Below, in pieces: positions 44,842-53,089 of a DNA stretch of 64,000 nt. Made by a program: the position numbers and the translations under genes. The DNA is from Maccoyibacter sp900556645. GTDB lineage: Bacteria > Bacillota > Clostridia > Lachnospirales > Lachnospiraceae. Each line of letters opens with the position of its first letter. Positions within the stretch are counted from its first letter, which is position 1. The notes beneath the pieces were generated by a model. The model worked only from the letters and a program-made list of their open reading frames with translations. It ran no database searches and was not told the DNA's origin. The DNA is taken from NCBI GenBank assembly GCA_958349535.1, contig CATWDJ010000010.1, positions 6,636 through 70,635 of the forward strand. The letters are read 5' to 3'.

Positions 44842-44888
44842 GAAAAGATTTTTAGAAATGAAACGGAAAGGAGGCATACTTCTAAGCT

Positions 44889-45404
44889 ATGACGAGATTA
44901 TTCGATCTGGATTTTCAGTTATTACATGATACAGTACTTTTAGCAATCGCTGTATTCTTCCTGTTTATGATGCTGTCCTATCTGTTGTTTAACCCGGTCC
45001 GCAAAATGTTAGAAGACCGTAAGTTAAAGATTAAGACAGATTTAGATACTGCAAAGACGGATAAGGAAGAGGCTGCGGTATTAAAGTCAGAATATGATGA
45101 AAAGCTGAAAAACATAGAGAAAGAAGCAGAGCAGATTTTAAGTGAAGCCCGTCAGAAGGCGTTGAAAAACGAAGCACGGATTGTGGAAGAAGCCAAAGAA
45201 GAGGCTGCCAGAATCATCAAACGTGCCAATGAAGAGGCAGAGCTTGAGAAGAAGCGTGCAATGGATGAAATGAAGCAGGAGATTATCACGATTGCCTCAA
45301 TGATGGCGGGAAAAGTCGTGTCAGCTTCTATTGATACAACGATTCAGGATACCTTAGTGGAAGAGACATTGAGAGAGATGGGTGATTCAACATGGCAAAA
45401 TTAG
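44889..45404 (+). CDS. atpF: ATP synthase subunit b
   Basis: Peripheral stalk subunit: one N-terminal membrane helix (about 13-32) followed by a long charged coiled coil rich in Lys, Glu and Ala, with FNPVRKMLEDRKLKI directly after the membrane, as is typical. The 171-residue length is usual. It overlaps atpH by 13 bases. Confidence 0.94.
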   Translation: MTRLFDLDFQLLHDTVLLAIAVFFLFMMLSYLLFNPVRKMLEDRKLKIKTDLDTAKTDKEEAAVLKSEYDEKLKNIEKEAEQILSEARQKALKNEARIVEEAKEEAARIIKRANEEAELEKKRAMDEMKQEIITIASMMAGKVVSASIDTTIQDTLVEETLREMGDSTWQN

Positions 45405-45949
45405 TATCCAAGACATATGGGGATGCTTTGTTTGAAACTGCCGTGGAGAGTAACCGATTAGATGATTTTTCTGAGGAAGCAAAAGGAATTTTAACTGTCC
45501 TGAGAGAAAATCAGGAGTTATCCCGGCTGATGAATCATCCGCAGATTGTAAAAGAAGAAAAAATACATCTCATAGAAAGCATTTTTCAGGGAAAGGTGCT
45601 GGATGAAATGGTAGGGTTGATGATTATGATGATTCAAAAAGACCATTTTGCAGAGATGGAAAGCGTATTCGTTTATTTTATAGATCAGGTAAAGGAATAC
45701 AAAAATATCGGAACTGCTTATGTCACTTCTGCCATGGAGTTGTCCGAGGCACAGAAGAAGGACGTAGAAGCAAGACTTTTAGAAACCACAAAATATGTAG
45801 CATTTGAGATGCACTATGATGTGGACACCGCATTGATTGGCGGTATGGTAATTCGAATCGGAGATAGAGTAGTGGACAGCAGTGTAAAGACCAAGCTCTA
45901 TGAGCTGTCACGGGAGCTCTACAATATTCCGCTGGGAATTGCAGAATAA
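45392..45949 (+). CDS. atpH: ATP synthase subunit delta
   Basis: Connects the peripheral stalk to the top of F1. The 185 residues start KTYGDALFETAVESN and end with the conserved GGMVIRIGDRVVDSSVKTKL. It is coupled to atpF by overlap. Confidence 0.95.
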   Translation: MAKLVSKTYGDALFETAVESNRLDDFSEEAKGILTVLRENQELSRLMNHPQIVKEEKIHLIESIFQGKVLDEMVGLMIMMIQKDHFAEMESVFVYFIDQVKEYKNIGTAYVTSAMELSEAQKKDVEARLLETTKYVAFEMHYDVDTALIGGMVIRIGDRVVDSSVKTKLYELSRELYNIPLGIAE

Positions 45950-45976
45950 TTTAGTGAAAGTAGGTGAAGAAGTTCC

Positions 45977-47482
45977 ATGAATTTAAGACCAGAGGAAATC
46001 AGTTCCGTCATAAAAGAGCAGATTAAACGCTATGCAGACAAACTGGAAGTGGCAGATGTAGGTACAGTTATTCAGGTAGCGGATGGTATTGCTCGTATTC
46101 ATGGCCTTGAGAACGCAATGCAGGGAGAGCTTTTAGAGTTCCCTGGCGAAGTATATGGAATGGTATTAAACCTTGAAGAAGATAATGTTGGTGCCGTATT
46201 GCTCGGTGACCAGAAGAATATCAACGAAGGAGATACCGTAAAGACAACCGGCAGAGTGGTAGAGGTACCGGTAGGTGATGCCATGATTGGCCGTGTTGTA
46301 AATGCATTAGGTCAGCCGATTGATGGCAAGGGACCGATTGAAACCACAAAATATCGTCAGATTGAGAGAGTAGCATCCGGTGTTATCTCCAGAAAGTCCG
46401 TAGATACCCCGTTACAGACAGGTATCAAAGCCATTGATTCCATGGTGCCGATTGGAAGAGGACAGCGTGAGCTTATCATCGGTGACCGTCAGACAGGTAA
46501 AACAGCGATTGCCATTGATACCATCATCAATCAGAAGGGTCAGGGCGTAAAATGTATCTATGTTGCAATCGGACAGAAGGCATCTACCGTTGCATCCATT
46601 GTAAATACATTGGAAGAGTTCGGTGCTATGAGCTACACCACCGTGGTAGCATCCACAGCCAGTGAGCTGGCACCGTTACAGTATATTGCTCCATATGCAG
46701 GATGTGCTATCGGAGAAGAATGGATGGAGAACGGAGAGGACGTATTGGTTGTTTATGATGATTTAAGTAAGCATGCAACCGCATACCGTACACTTTCCTT
46801 ACTTCTGAGAAGACCGCCAGGACGTGAGGCTTATCCGGGAGATGTATTCTACTTACATTCCAGATTACTGGAGCGTGCGGCGAGATTAAATGACAGCTTA
46901 GGCGGAGGTTCTTTAACCGCATTGCCGATTATCGAGACACAGGCAGGTGACGTTTCTGCATATATTCCGACCAACGTTATTTCCATTACAGATGGTCAGA
47001 TTTATCTGGAGACAGAGATGTTCAACTCCGGTTTCCGTCCGGCAATCAATGCGGGTCTTTCCGTATCCCGTGTAGGTGGTGCGGCACAGATTAAGGCGAT
47101 TAAGAAGATTGCAGCACCAATCCGTGTGGAGCTGGCACAGTACCGCGAGCTGGCAGCATTCTCCCAGTTCGGTTCGGAGTTGGATGCAGATACCACAGAG
47201 AAGCTGGCACAGGGTGAAAGAATCCGTGAGATTTTGAAACAGCCGCAGTATCAGCCGCTTCCGGTAGAGTATCAGGTAGCGATTATCTATGCGGCAACCA
47301 AGAAATATCTTTTAGATATTCCGGTAGATAAGGTTTTGGATTTCCAGACAGCGTTATTTGAGCAGATTGATACCAAATATCCGGAAATCATTACTTCTAT
47401 CCGTGAGACAAAAGAGCTGCAGGAAGAAATAGAGCAGAAATTAATCAAAGCGATTGAAGAGTGTAAAGCAGATTTTAAATAA
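45977..47482 (+). CDS. atpA: ATP synthase subunit alpha
   Basis: Non-catalytic nucleotide-binding F1 subunit, 501 residues. Walker A is GDRQTGKTAIA, and LLRRPPGREAYPGDVFYLHSRLLER includes the region supplying the catalytic arginine near ISITDGQIYLE. Highly conserved throughout, it lies 27 bases after atpH. Confidence 0.98.
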   Translation: MNLRPEEISSVIKEQIKRYADKLEVADVGTVIQVADGIARIHGLENAMQGELLEFPGEVYGMVLNLEEDNVGAVLLGDQKNINEGDTVKTTGRVVEVPVGDAMIGRVVNALGQPIDGKGPIETTKYRQIERVASGVISRKSVDTPLQTGIKAIDSMVPIGRGQRELIIGDRQTGKTAIAIDTIINQKGQGVKCIYVAIGQKASTVASIVNTLEEFGAMSYTTVVASTASELAPLQYIAPYAGCAIGEEWMENGEDVLVVYDDLSKHATAYRTLSLLLRRPPGREAYPGDVFYLHSRLLERAARLNDSLGGGSLTALPIIETQAGDVSAYIPTNVISITDGQIYLETEMFNSGFRPAINAGLSVSRVGGAAQIKAIKKIAAPIRVELAQYRELAAFSQFGSELDADTTEKLAQGERIREILKQPQYQPLPVEYQVAIIYAATKKYLLDIPVDKVLDFQTALFEQIDTKYPEIITSIRETKELQEEIEQKLIKAIEECKADFK

Positions 47483-47500
47483 GAATGGCGGTGAATTCAT

Positions 47501-48355
47501 ATGGCCTCTATGAGGGACATAAAGAGAAGAAAAAGCAGCATACAGAGTACGCAGCAGATTACAAAAGCCATGAAGCTTGTGTCTACCGTCAAACTGCAAA
47601 AAGCAAAGAGCCGTGCAGAAGAAGCAAATCCATATTTCAACTATATGTATCAGACGGTTACGTCGGTGCTTGCAAAATCAGGAAATATGAACCATCCTTA
47701 TTTGATGAAGAATGAATCCGAGAAAAAAGCCATAGTAGTAATTACCTCCAACAGAGGATTGGCAGGAGGATATAATTCCAATATTGTCAAACTGATTACT
47801 AACGGTGAGCTGAAAAAAGAGGATTTGGAGCTGTATACCATCGGTAATAAAGGCCGTGAAGCTTTAGAACGCAGGGGATATACCATCAAAGCATCTTATC
47901 CTGAGGTCATTGAGGCCCCGGATTATACCGATGCTATGGCAATCTGTAAGCAGGTGTTAGAGGATTATCAGAATGGTGAAATCGGAGAAATCTATCTGGC
48001 TTATACACATTTTAAAAATACGGTGGTTCATGAGCCGAAGCTGATGAAGCTGCTTCCGGTGGAATTTGAAGAATCGGAGGTAACCGAGAACAGTAATGTG
48101 CTGATGAACTACGAGCCGACAGAGGAAGAGGCGTTGGATATGATTATTCCAAAATATATCACAAGCCTGTTCTACGGAGCTTTGGTAGAAGCGGTAGCAA
48201 GTGAGAACGGTGCAAGGATGCAGGCAATGGATTCTGCAACAAGCAATGCAGAGGATATGATCAGCGACTTGACATTGAAATATAACAGAGCTCGTCAGGG
48301 CTCCATCACGCAGGAATTGACAGAGATTATTGCGGGAGCTGAGGCGATTTCCTAA
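47501..48355 (+). CDS. atpG: ATP synthase subunit gamma
   Basis: Central rotor shaft, 284 residues. The N- and C-terminal helices form the coiled coil (SMRDIKRRKSSIQSTQQITK at the start; ARQGSITQELTEIIAGAEAI at the end), with TSNRGLAGGYNSNI marking the Rossmann-like middle. It lies 18 bases after atpA. Confidence 0.97.
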   Translation: MASMRDIKRRKSSIQSTQQITKAMKLVSTVKLQKAKSRAEEANPYFNYMYQTVTSVLAKSGNMNHPYLMKNESEKKAIVVITSNRGLAGGYNSNIVKLITNGELKKEDLELYTIGNKGREALERRGYTIKASYPEVIEAPDYTDAMAICKQVLEDYQNGEIGEIYLAYTHFKNTVVHEPKLMKLLPVEFEESEVTENSNVLMNYEPTEEEALDMIIPKYITSLFYGALVEAVASENGARMQAMDSATSNAEDMISDLTLKYNRARQGSITQELTEIIAGAEAIS

Positions 48356-48380
48356 GGACAAGAGCTTTAGGAATACAGAG

Positions 48381-48403
48381 CCTTCACAGGTATGTTGTGA
48401 AGG
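48381..48403 (+). other. intergenic stem-loop between atpG and atpD
   Basis: CCTTCACA at 48381-48388 and TGTGAAGG at 48396-48403 form a perfect 8-bp stem without a following T-run. This suggests an RNA-stability or processing element, rather than a terminator, ahead of the beta subunit gene. Confidence 0.6.
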
Positions 48404-48432
48404 ATGAATAAAAATAAAGGAGTGATAGGAAA

Positions 48433-49824
48433 ATGGCAGAAACAAATGTAGGAAAAATCACTCAGATTATCGGTGCTGTATTGGATATCAAATTTACAGA
48501 AGGAAATCTTCCTGAAATAAATGACGCTATTGAGATTAAGACCAATGAGGGAAAAAGATTAGTAGTGGAAGTATCACAGCACTTGGGTGATGATACGGTA
48601 CGGTGTATTGCCATGGGACCTACAGACGGTTTGGTACGTGGAATGGATGCCGTGGCAACCGGAGCAGCAATTTCCGTTCCGGTAGGTGAGGCAACCTTAG
48701 GACGTATGTTTAACGTATTAGGTGAACCAATCGATGAAATCGATGCACCGACAGATGTAGAGTATATGCCAATCCACAGAAAGGCACCAGCCTTTGAGGA
48801 ACAGGCCACCTCTACGGAGATGTTGGAGACAGGAATTAAGGTCGTTGACCTGCTCTGCCCTTATCAGAAGGGTGGTAAAATCGGTTTGTTCGGTGGTGCC
48901 GGTGTAGGTAAAACCGTATTGATTCAGGAGTTAATCCATAACATTGCCACAGAGCATGGTGGATATTCCGTATTTACCGGTGTAGGTGAGCGTACCCGTG
49001 AGGGAAACGACCTTTACTATGAAATGAAAGAATCCGGAGTTATTGACAAGACCTGTATGGTATTCGGTCAGATGAACGAACCGCCGGGAGCACGTATGCG
49101 TGTAGGTCTTACGGGATTGACAATGGCAGAGTATTTCCGTGACAAAGGCGGAAAAGACGTACTTTTATTCATTGATAATATTTTCCGTTTTACACAGGCG
49201 GGTTCTGAGGTATCCGCGTTATTAGGACGTATGCCATCTGCCGTTGGTTATCAGCCAACGTTGCAGACAGAGATGGGTGCTTTGCAGGAGCGTATCACAT
49301 CCACCAAGAACGGTTCCATTACTTCCGTTCAGGCGGTTTATGTGCCAGCCGATGACTTGACAGACCCGGCTCCGGCAACCACCTTTGCCCATTTGGATGC
49401 CACCACTGTATTAGAGCGTTCCATTGCAGAGCTTGGTATTTATCCGGCAGTAGACCCGCTGGGTTCTACCTCCAGAATTCTGGACCCGCGTATTGTAGGT
49501 GAGGAGCATTTCCAAGTAGCCCGCGGTGTACAGGAGATTTTGCAGAAATATAAGGAATTACAGGATATTATCGCAATTTTGGGTATGGACGAATTATCCG
49601 AAGACGATAAGCTGGTAGTAAACCGTGCCAGAAAGGTACAGAGGTTCTTATCCCAGCCATTCTTCGTGGCAACCCAGTTTACCGGTCTGGAAGGTAAGTA
49701 TGTTCCAATCGCAGAGACCATCCGAGGCTTCAAAGAGATTCTGGAAGGAAAGCATGATGACATTCCGGAAAGCTATTTCTTAAATGCAGGAAGTATTGAT
49801 GAAGTACGAGCTCGCATGGAGTAA
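48433..49824 (+). CDS. atpD: ATP synthase subunit beta
   Basis: Catalytic F1 subunit, 463 residues. Walker A is GGAGVGKTVLIQEL, the catalytic-Glu region is GVGERTREGNDLY, Walker B is VLLFIDNIFRFTQAG, and the DELSEDD segment near residue 385 is the DELSEED-type lever. AAAGGAGTG precedes the ATG. Confidence 0.98.
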   Translation: MAETNVGKITQIIGAVLDIKFTEGNLPEINDAIEIKTNEGKRLVVEVSQHLGDDTVRCIAMGPTDGLVRGMDAVATGAAISVPVGEATLGRMFNVLGEPIDEIDAPTDVEYMPIHRKAPAFEEQATSTEMLETGIKVVDLLCPYQKGGKIGLFGGAGVGKTVLIQELIHNIATEHGGYSVFTGVGERTREGNDLYYEMKESGVIDKTCMVFGQMNEPPGARMRVGLTGLTMAEYFRDKGGKDVLLFIDNIFRFTQAGSEVSALLGRMPSAVGYQPTLQTEMGALQERITSTKNGSITSVQAVYVPADDLTDPAPATTFAHLDATTVLERSIAELGIYPAVDPLGSTSRILDPRIVGEEHFQVARGVQEILQKYKELQDIIAILGMDELSEDDKLVVNRARKVQRFLSQPFFVATQFTGLEGKYVPIAETIRGFKEILEGKHDDIPESYFLNAGSIDEVRARME

Positions 49825-49835
49825 GGGGTGAACCT

Positions 49836-50240
49836 ATGGCAGATGATAGAATTTTTTCCGTAGAGATCATTACGCCGGACCGTGTTTTTTACAAAGGCGA
49901 GGCGACCATGATTGAGTTTACAACCGCCAACGGGGATATTGGTGTATACAAAAACCATATTCCGCTGACTACCGTACTGGCACCGGGAATCGTAACCATT
50001 ACGGAGCCGGAGGGCAAGAAAGAAGCGGCAGTACACTCCGGTTTTGCGGAAATCCTTCCGGATAAGGTAACGCTTTTGGCGGAAATTGCCGAGTGGCCGG
50101 AGGAGATTGATGTAGAGCGAGCAAAGGCTGCAAAGCAGCGTGCAGAGGAGCGTATGCAATTTCACAGAGATGAGATTGATTTGAAGAGAGCGGAATTTGC
50201 ACTTCGGAAATCTTTAGTACGAATTGAGATTAAAGAATAA
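49836..50240 (+). CDS. atpC: ATP synthase subunit epsilon
   Basis: Rotor subunit that can inhibit ATP hydrolysis. The 134 residues comprise the N-terminal beta sandwich (VEIITPDRVFYKGEATMIEF, GDIGVYKNHIPLTTVLAPG) and a two-helix C-terminus rich in Arg, Glu and Ala. It is the last gene of the operon and the last core gene before the AT-rich island. Confidence 0.95.
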   Translation: MADDRIFSVEIITPDRVFYKGEATMIEFTTANGDIGVYKNHIPLTTVLAPGIVTITEPEGKKEAAVHSGFAEILPDKVTLLAEIAEWPEEIDVERAKAAKQRAEERMQFHRDEIDLKRAEFALRKSLVRIEIKE

Positions 50241-50245
50241 TTAAA

Positions 50246-50275
50246 AAGAACCCGTAGCGTAGGCTTCGGGTTCTT
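50246..50275 (+). terminator. terminator of the atp operon
   Basis: AAGAACCCG at 50246-50254 pairs with CGGGTTCTT at 50267-50275. The T-run is poor, but the perfect stem marks the end of the operon and the left edge of the AT-rich island. Confidence 0.75.
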
Positions 50276-50310
50276 GTAATATAAAAAATAATGATGTGGA
50301 GGGAGAGGTT

Positions 50311-51228
50311 TTGAAAGAAATAACATTAGGTGAAATGCTTGAGAGCGTGCGGAAAGATAAAAATATTTCTAAAGTACAATTATGTGAAGGCGTATGTACA
50401 ATTACAGCTTTAACAAGATATGAACAAGATATAAGAGTACCAGATAAATTTGTTATAGATTGTTTGTTGGAGAGGTTAGGGAAGAATTCTAATAGAATAG
50501 AATTTATAGATACAGATGAAGAATTTAAGATGAGTATGTATCGCAATCAGATAGAGAAAATGTTTTTTAACCGAGAGTTTTCGGAGATAGAAGAGATATT
50601 AAAGATATATGAAAGAGAATTAAATCATTCACGGCATCTCCATAGACAGTACATATGTTTAAAAAGAGGTCAATTAACTGCTGTCAATGGAGAATATGAA
50701 TATGCACTTGAATTATTTTATCGAGCATTGTCTTATACGGAACGATTAGTAATTATAGAACATGGAATAGAGAAAAAAGTGTTGTCGAATATTGAAATAG
50801 AAATCTTGTATAGCCTTGCTGAAATATATACTAAGATAAATGAAAAAGAGAAAGGCTTTTTTCTGGTTTCAGAATTGAAAAAATATCTAGAAAATTTAGA
50901 AAAAAACGATGGAAAAAAAATAAAGTATTTTCCAAAAGTATTATTACAATTAGCCCGGATGGAGAAGGAAAATCTTAATTTTGGATTAGCATCTGCTTAT
51001 TTGAAAAAGGCAGAAGAACTATTAGTGAAAGAGTATCAAATATGTGACTTACAAAAAGTGTTGCAATTACAGGTAGAAATAGCAGAAGAATTAGGAGTAT
51101 CCAATAGAGAAATAGAAAAGAAAGATAGAATATTGGCTCTAAAACTAATAGATATGACGGTAAAAGGCAGTATGATAACAAAGGAAGGGATAGAGTTATG
51201 GGAGAACACAGCAAATCTTCAATTATAA
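50311..51228 (+). CDS. XRE-TPR regulator, RRNPP type (first of two)
   Basis: The 305 residues begin with an XRE helix-turn-helix (ITLGEMLESVRKDKNISKVQ, ITALTRYEQDIRVPD) followed by helical repeats that look like degenerate TPRs (about 75-290). This is the layout of Rgg/PlcR-type regulators that bind a short imported peptide. The start is TTG 50311, because GGAGGGAGAG at 50298-50307 fits it; a GTG at 50296 lies within that RBS. The 3' end overlaps the next regulator by 31 bases. Codon and base use are much more AT-rich than in atpC. Confidence 0.85.
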   Translation: MKEITLGEMLESVRKDKNISKVQLCEGVCTITALTRYEQDIRVPDKFVIDCLLERLGKNSNRIEFIDTDEEFKMSMYRNQIEKMFFNREFSEIEEILKIYERELNHSRHLHRQYICLKRGQLTAVNGEYEYALELFYRALSYTERLVIIEHGIEKKVLSNIEIEILYSLAEIYTKINEKEKGFFLVSELKKYLENLEKNDGKKIKYFPKVLLQLARMEKENLNFGLASAYLKKAEELLVKEYQICDLQKVLQLQVEIAEELGVSNREIEKKDRILALKLIDMTVKGSMITKEGIELWENTANLQL

Positions 51229-52163
51229 AATATACAAGAAAATATTTGAATATGACGCAAGAGGAATTGGCAGAAAATATCTGTGATCCGGTTACGCTAG
51301 CAAGATATGAGAGTGGAAAATTAAATCCATCTGATGAAAAATTTTGTTTATTGATGCAAAAAATGGGAATGTCCGGGGAAAAATATGCAATTCCTGTTCA
51401 AAATGCAAAAACAGACCATGAAACACAAATGAAAAATATTTTGTATGCATTAGAAAGAGAAGATTTTAGGGAAGTAAAAAAAAATATAAGTTTATTAAAA
51501 AAAGATCAAACGTTTTCTATGGAGTGTGTGGAAAACAAACAATATATTGGACGAATAGAATTAATGTTGGATTATGAAATCGGAAAAATTGCAGATATTG
51601 AATATATTAGAAGTTTAGAAACTATATTAAAATTAACTTTTAAAGATTATGATGAAAATTATTTTCCAATACATAGGGTGTTTACTGAGAATGAAGTATT
51701 GATTATAAGCAATATAGCTAGACAGTATGCACATATGGGAAAAACAGAGTTAGCGATTCGTTTATATTATAATCTGGAAGATTATTTTCAAACAAATATC
51801 GTAATTAATGATTATAAACCCAGATATATAGAATTACTTAGTTTATCAAATTTATTAGGACTTTCGGAAAGATATGATGAAAGCATTGAAATATGTAAAC
51901 GAGGAATTCAATGGCTTTTGAAATATGATAAAAGTAATTATTTATATAATTTTTATTACAATATAGGTTGGATTATAAATAAAAAAGTTGAATGTGGAAT
52001 GGAAAAGCCGGAAGCAATGAAACAGGCAAAGTGTTATATATGGTTAGCATATCAATTGTGTCAAATATATCCTGAAAACAAAGAAAATGCTAACCATATT
52101 TTGAAGTTCTATAAAGAAATTTCTAATTCAATTAACGAGGAAGCCCCAAGTCACAACAGATAG
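51198..52163 (+). CDS. XRE-TPR regulator, RRNPP type (second of two)
   Basis: The 321 residues have the helix-turn-helix IIKYTRKYLNMTQEELAENI with LARYESGKLNPSDE, then TPR-like helices to the end, for example LAIRLYYNLEDYFQ and YDESIEICKRGIQWLLKY. RRNPP proteins of this form switch target promoters when a secreted, re-imported peptide binds the TPR groove. AAGGAAGGGATAGAG precedes the ATG. A small secreted-peptide gene lies antisense to its last 32 bases, which makes this the likely receptor. Its target is probably the inverted repeat at 52332-52385. Confidence 0.87.
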   Translation: MGEHSKSSIIKYTRKYLNMTQEELAENICDPVTLARYESGKLNPSDEKFCLLMQKMGMSGEKYAIPVQNAKTDHETQMKNILYALEREDFREVKKNISLLKKDQTFSMECVENKQYIGRIELMLDYEIGKIADIEYIRSLETILKLTFKDYDENYFPIHRVFTENEVLIISNIARQYAHMGKTELAIRLYYNLEDYFQTNIVINDYKPRYIELLSLSNLLGLSERYDESIEICKRGIQWLLKYDKSNYLYNFYYNIGWIINKKVECGMEKPEAMKQAKCYIWLAYQLCQIYPENKENANHILKFYKEISNSINEEAPSHNR

Positions 52164-52272
52164 AATAAGGATGATGAAGAAAATCCAAAGGTTTAGATAT
52201 AATGGCTTCAAGTTGAAGAGTTGCAGATAAAAAAGTTATACATAAAATTATAGACATAAAAAATTTTTTCAT
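52132..52272 (-). CDS. candidate secreted quorum-sensing pro-peptide
   Basis: A 46-residue peptide: an N-terminal signal sequence (MKKFFMSIILCITFLSATLQ, then LEA) and a 23-residue tail ending HHPYSICCDLGLPR. AAGGAGA lies 9 bases before the ATG. The 3' end overlaps the end of the XRE-TPR regulator on the opposite strand by 32 bases. Peptide genes next to, or convergent with, their RRNPP regulator are known from Rgg/SHP and PlcR/PapR systems; there the C-terminal 5-10 residues are cut out and re-imported. I do not recognise the sequence. A -10-like TATAAA (complement of 52313-52318) is spaced so that its -35 would fall in the adjacent inverted repeat. Confidence 0.72.
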   Translation of the reverse strand: MKKFFMSIILCITFLSATLQLEAIISKPLDFLHHPYSICCDLGLPR

Positions 52273-52331
52273 AATAATAAATCTCCTTCATTTGTAAATG
52301 TAACGATATTATTTTATAGGAAAAGAATTTA

Positions 52332-52385
52332 AATAAACATAACGTAATTGTTAAAAATTAATTAACCAAATACGTTATGTTTATT
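52332..52385. promoter_or_regulatory. nested inverted repeat, candidate regulator operator
   Basis: AATAAACATAACGTA (52332-52346) is repeated exactly in reverse complement at 52371-52385, a perfect 15-bp pair 24 bases apart. Inside it GTTAA (52350-52354) and TTAAC (52362-52366) form a second pair. There is no T-run for a terminator. The left arm covers the expected -35 position of the minus-strand peptide gene, which suits activator binding by a dimeric XRE-TPR protein. Confidence 0.65.
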
Positions 52386-52439
52386 AAAAAATGGAAATGT
52401 AAAATAAATATATATCAATTATCATATTTGGTAAGAAAA

Positions 52440-52482
52440 CGCATATTATGGAAACAATATTTTTTACCATAGAAAATATGCG
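52440..52482. other. stem-loop
   Basis: CGCATATT at 52440-52447 pairs with AATATGCG at 52475-52482, and ATGG/CCAT extends the stem after a bulge. No T-run follows. Confidence 0.5.
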
Positions 52483-52673
52483 GATATCAACCTGTATTGT
52501 TCATTTAGGAGGAATAATATAAAGGAAAATTTTATCTGCTTAATTTATAGGAAATTTCTCAAATAACTCAAAATAATGCATAATGAGCGAGAAATAAAAG
52601 ATGACATAATAAAAGAGCGAAAATAGTGATTTCGTCATGATGTTGTAGTAGGATTTTTGCTTTGGTTTAAGGT

Positions 52674-52773
52674 GGCTGCACTATTTGACTACAAACAAAT
52701 ATTATGAGTATGGAATTATCTATATTTCATGACCCATAACCTTTTGATATTGTTCAAATAGTGCAGTCTTTTT
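52674..52773 (+). repeat. long-range inverted repeat ending in a T-run
   Basis: GGCTGCACTATTTGA at 52674-52688 pairs with TCAAATAGTGCAGTC at 52754-52768 (14 of 15 Watson-Crick plus one G-T), followed by five T. The 65-base loop is large for a terminator; the form also fits a small MITE-like element. Confidence 0.5.
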
Positions 52774-53089
52774 ATGGAAAATTTCTAAAATCAACATAGG
52801 AGTGCCATAAGAAGAGTATAAAAGGTGAGCACATCCAAAGGGAAACAGACTGGAATGTCACCAATTCTGAATGAAACATAAAACTCTTGTTTTTTGATGA
52901 GGCATATTTCCAAAGGAAGTTTTATTGTCTTGATACAGAGGTGTAGTGGATAGGTTGTAGAATATCCAAAATAGAATTTTACAATAAAAGGAAAAGAACC
53001 CTCACCTCTCACGAGTGAGGGAGGGGATTAAGAGTGTCGAAGACACTTTTTGCAAGCATATGATGTTATATAAAGGTGGAATATATTAT

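Larger units (their letters stand above)
52386..53089. other. 704-base region between the peptide gene and the MFS gene
   Basis: Very AT-rich with no convincing gene. It holds a stem-loop at 52440-52482 and a long-range stem at 52674-52768. An orphan AGGAGG at 52506-52511 is followed by ATA rather than a start codon. There is also a short CCCTCAC/GTGAGGG hairpin near 52989-53012. The promoter of the transporter and precursor genes should lie here, but I cannot choose one with confidence. Confidence 0.5.

Noticed and set aside
52534..52635. 33-codon hydrophobic minus-strand frame as a second signalling peptide
   Set aside because: No Shine-Dalgarno sequence before its ATG and no positively charged start beyond one Lys; kept out of the list.
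52674..52773. Simple terminator of the peptide or regulator genes
   Set aside because: The loop is 65 bases and no gene ends shortly upstream on that strand, so I list it as a repeat instead.
52791..53012. 73-codon minus-strand frame upstream of the MFS gene
   Set aside because: It starts at a GTG inside a hairpin, has no ribosome site, and its composition looks random; no family recognised.
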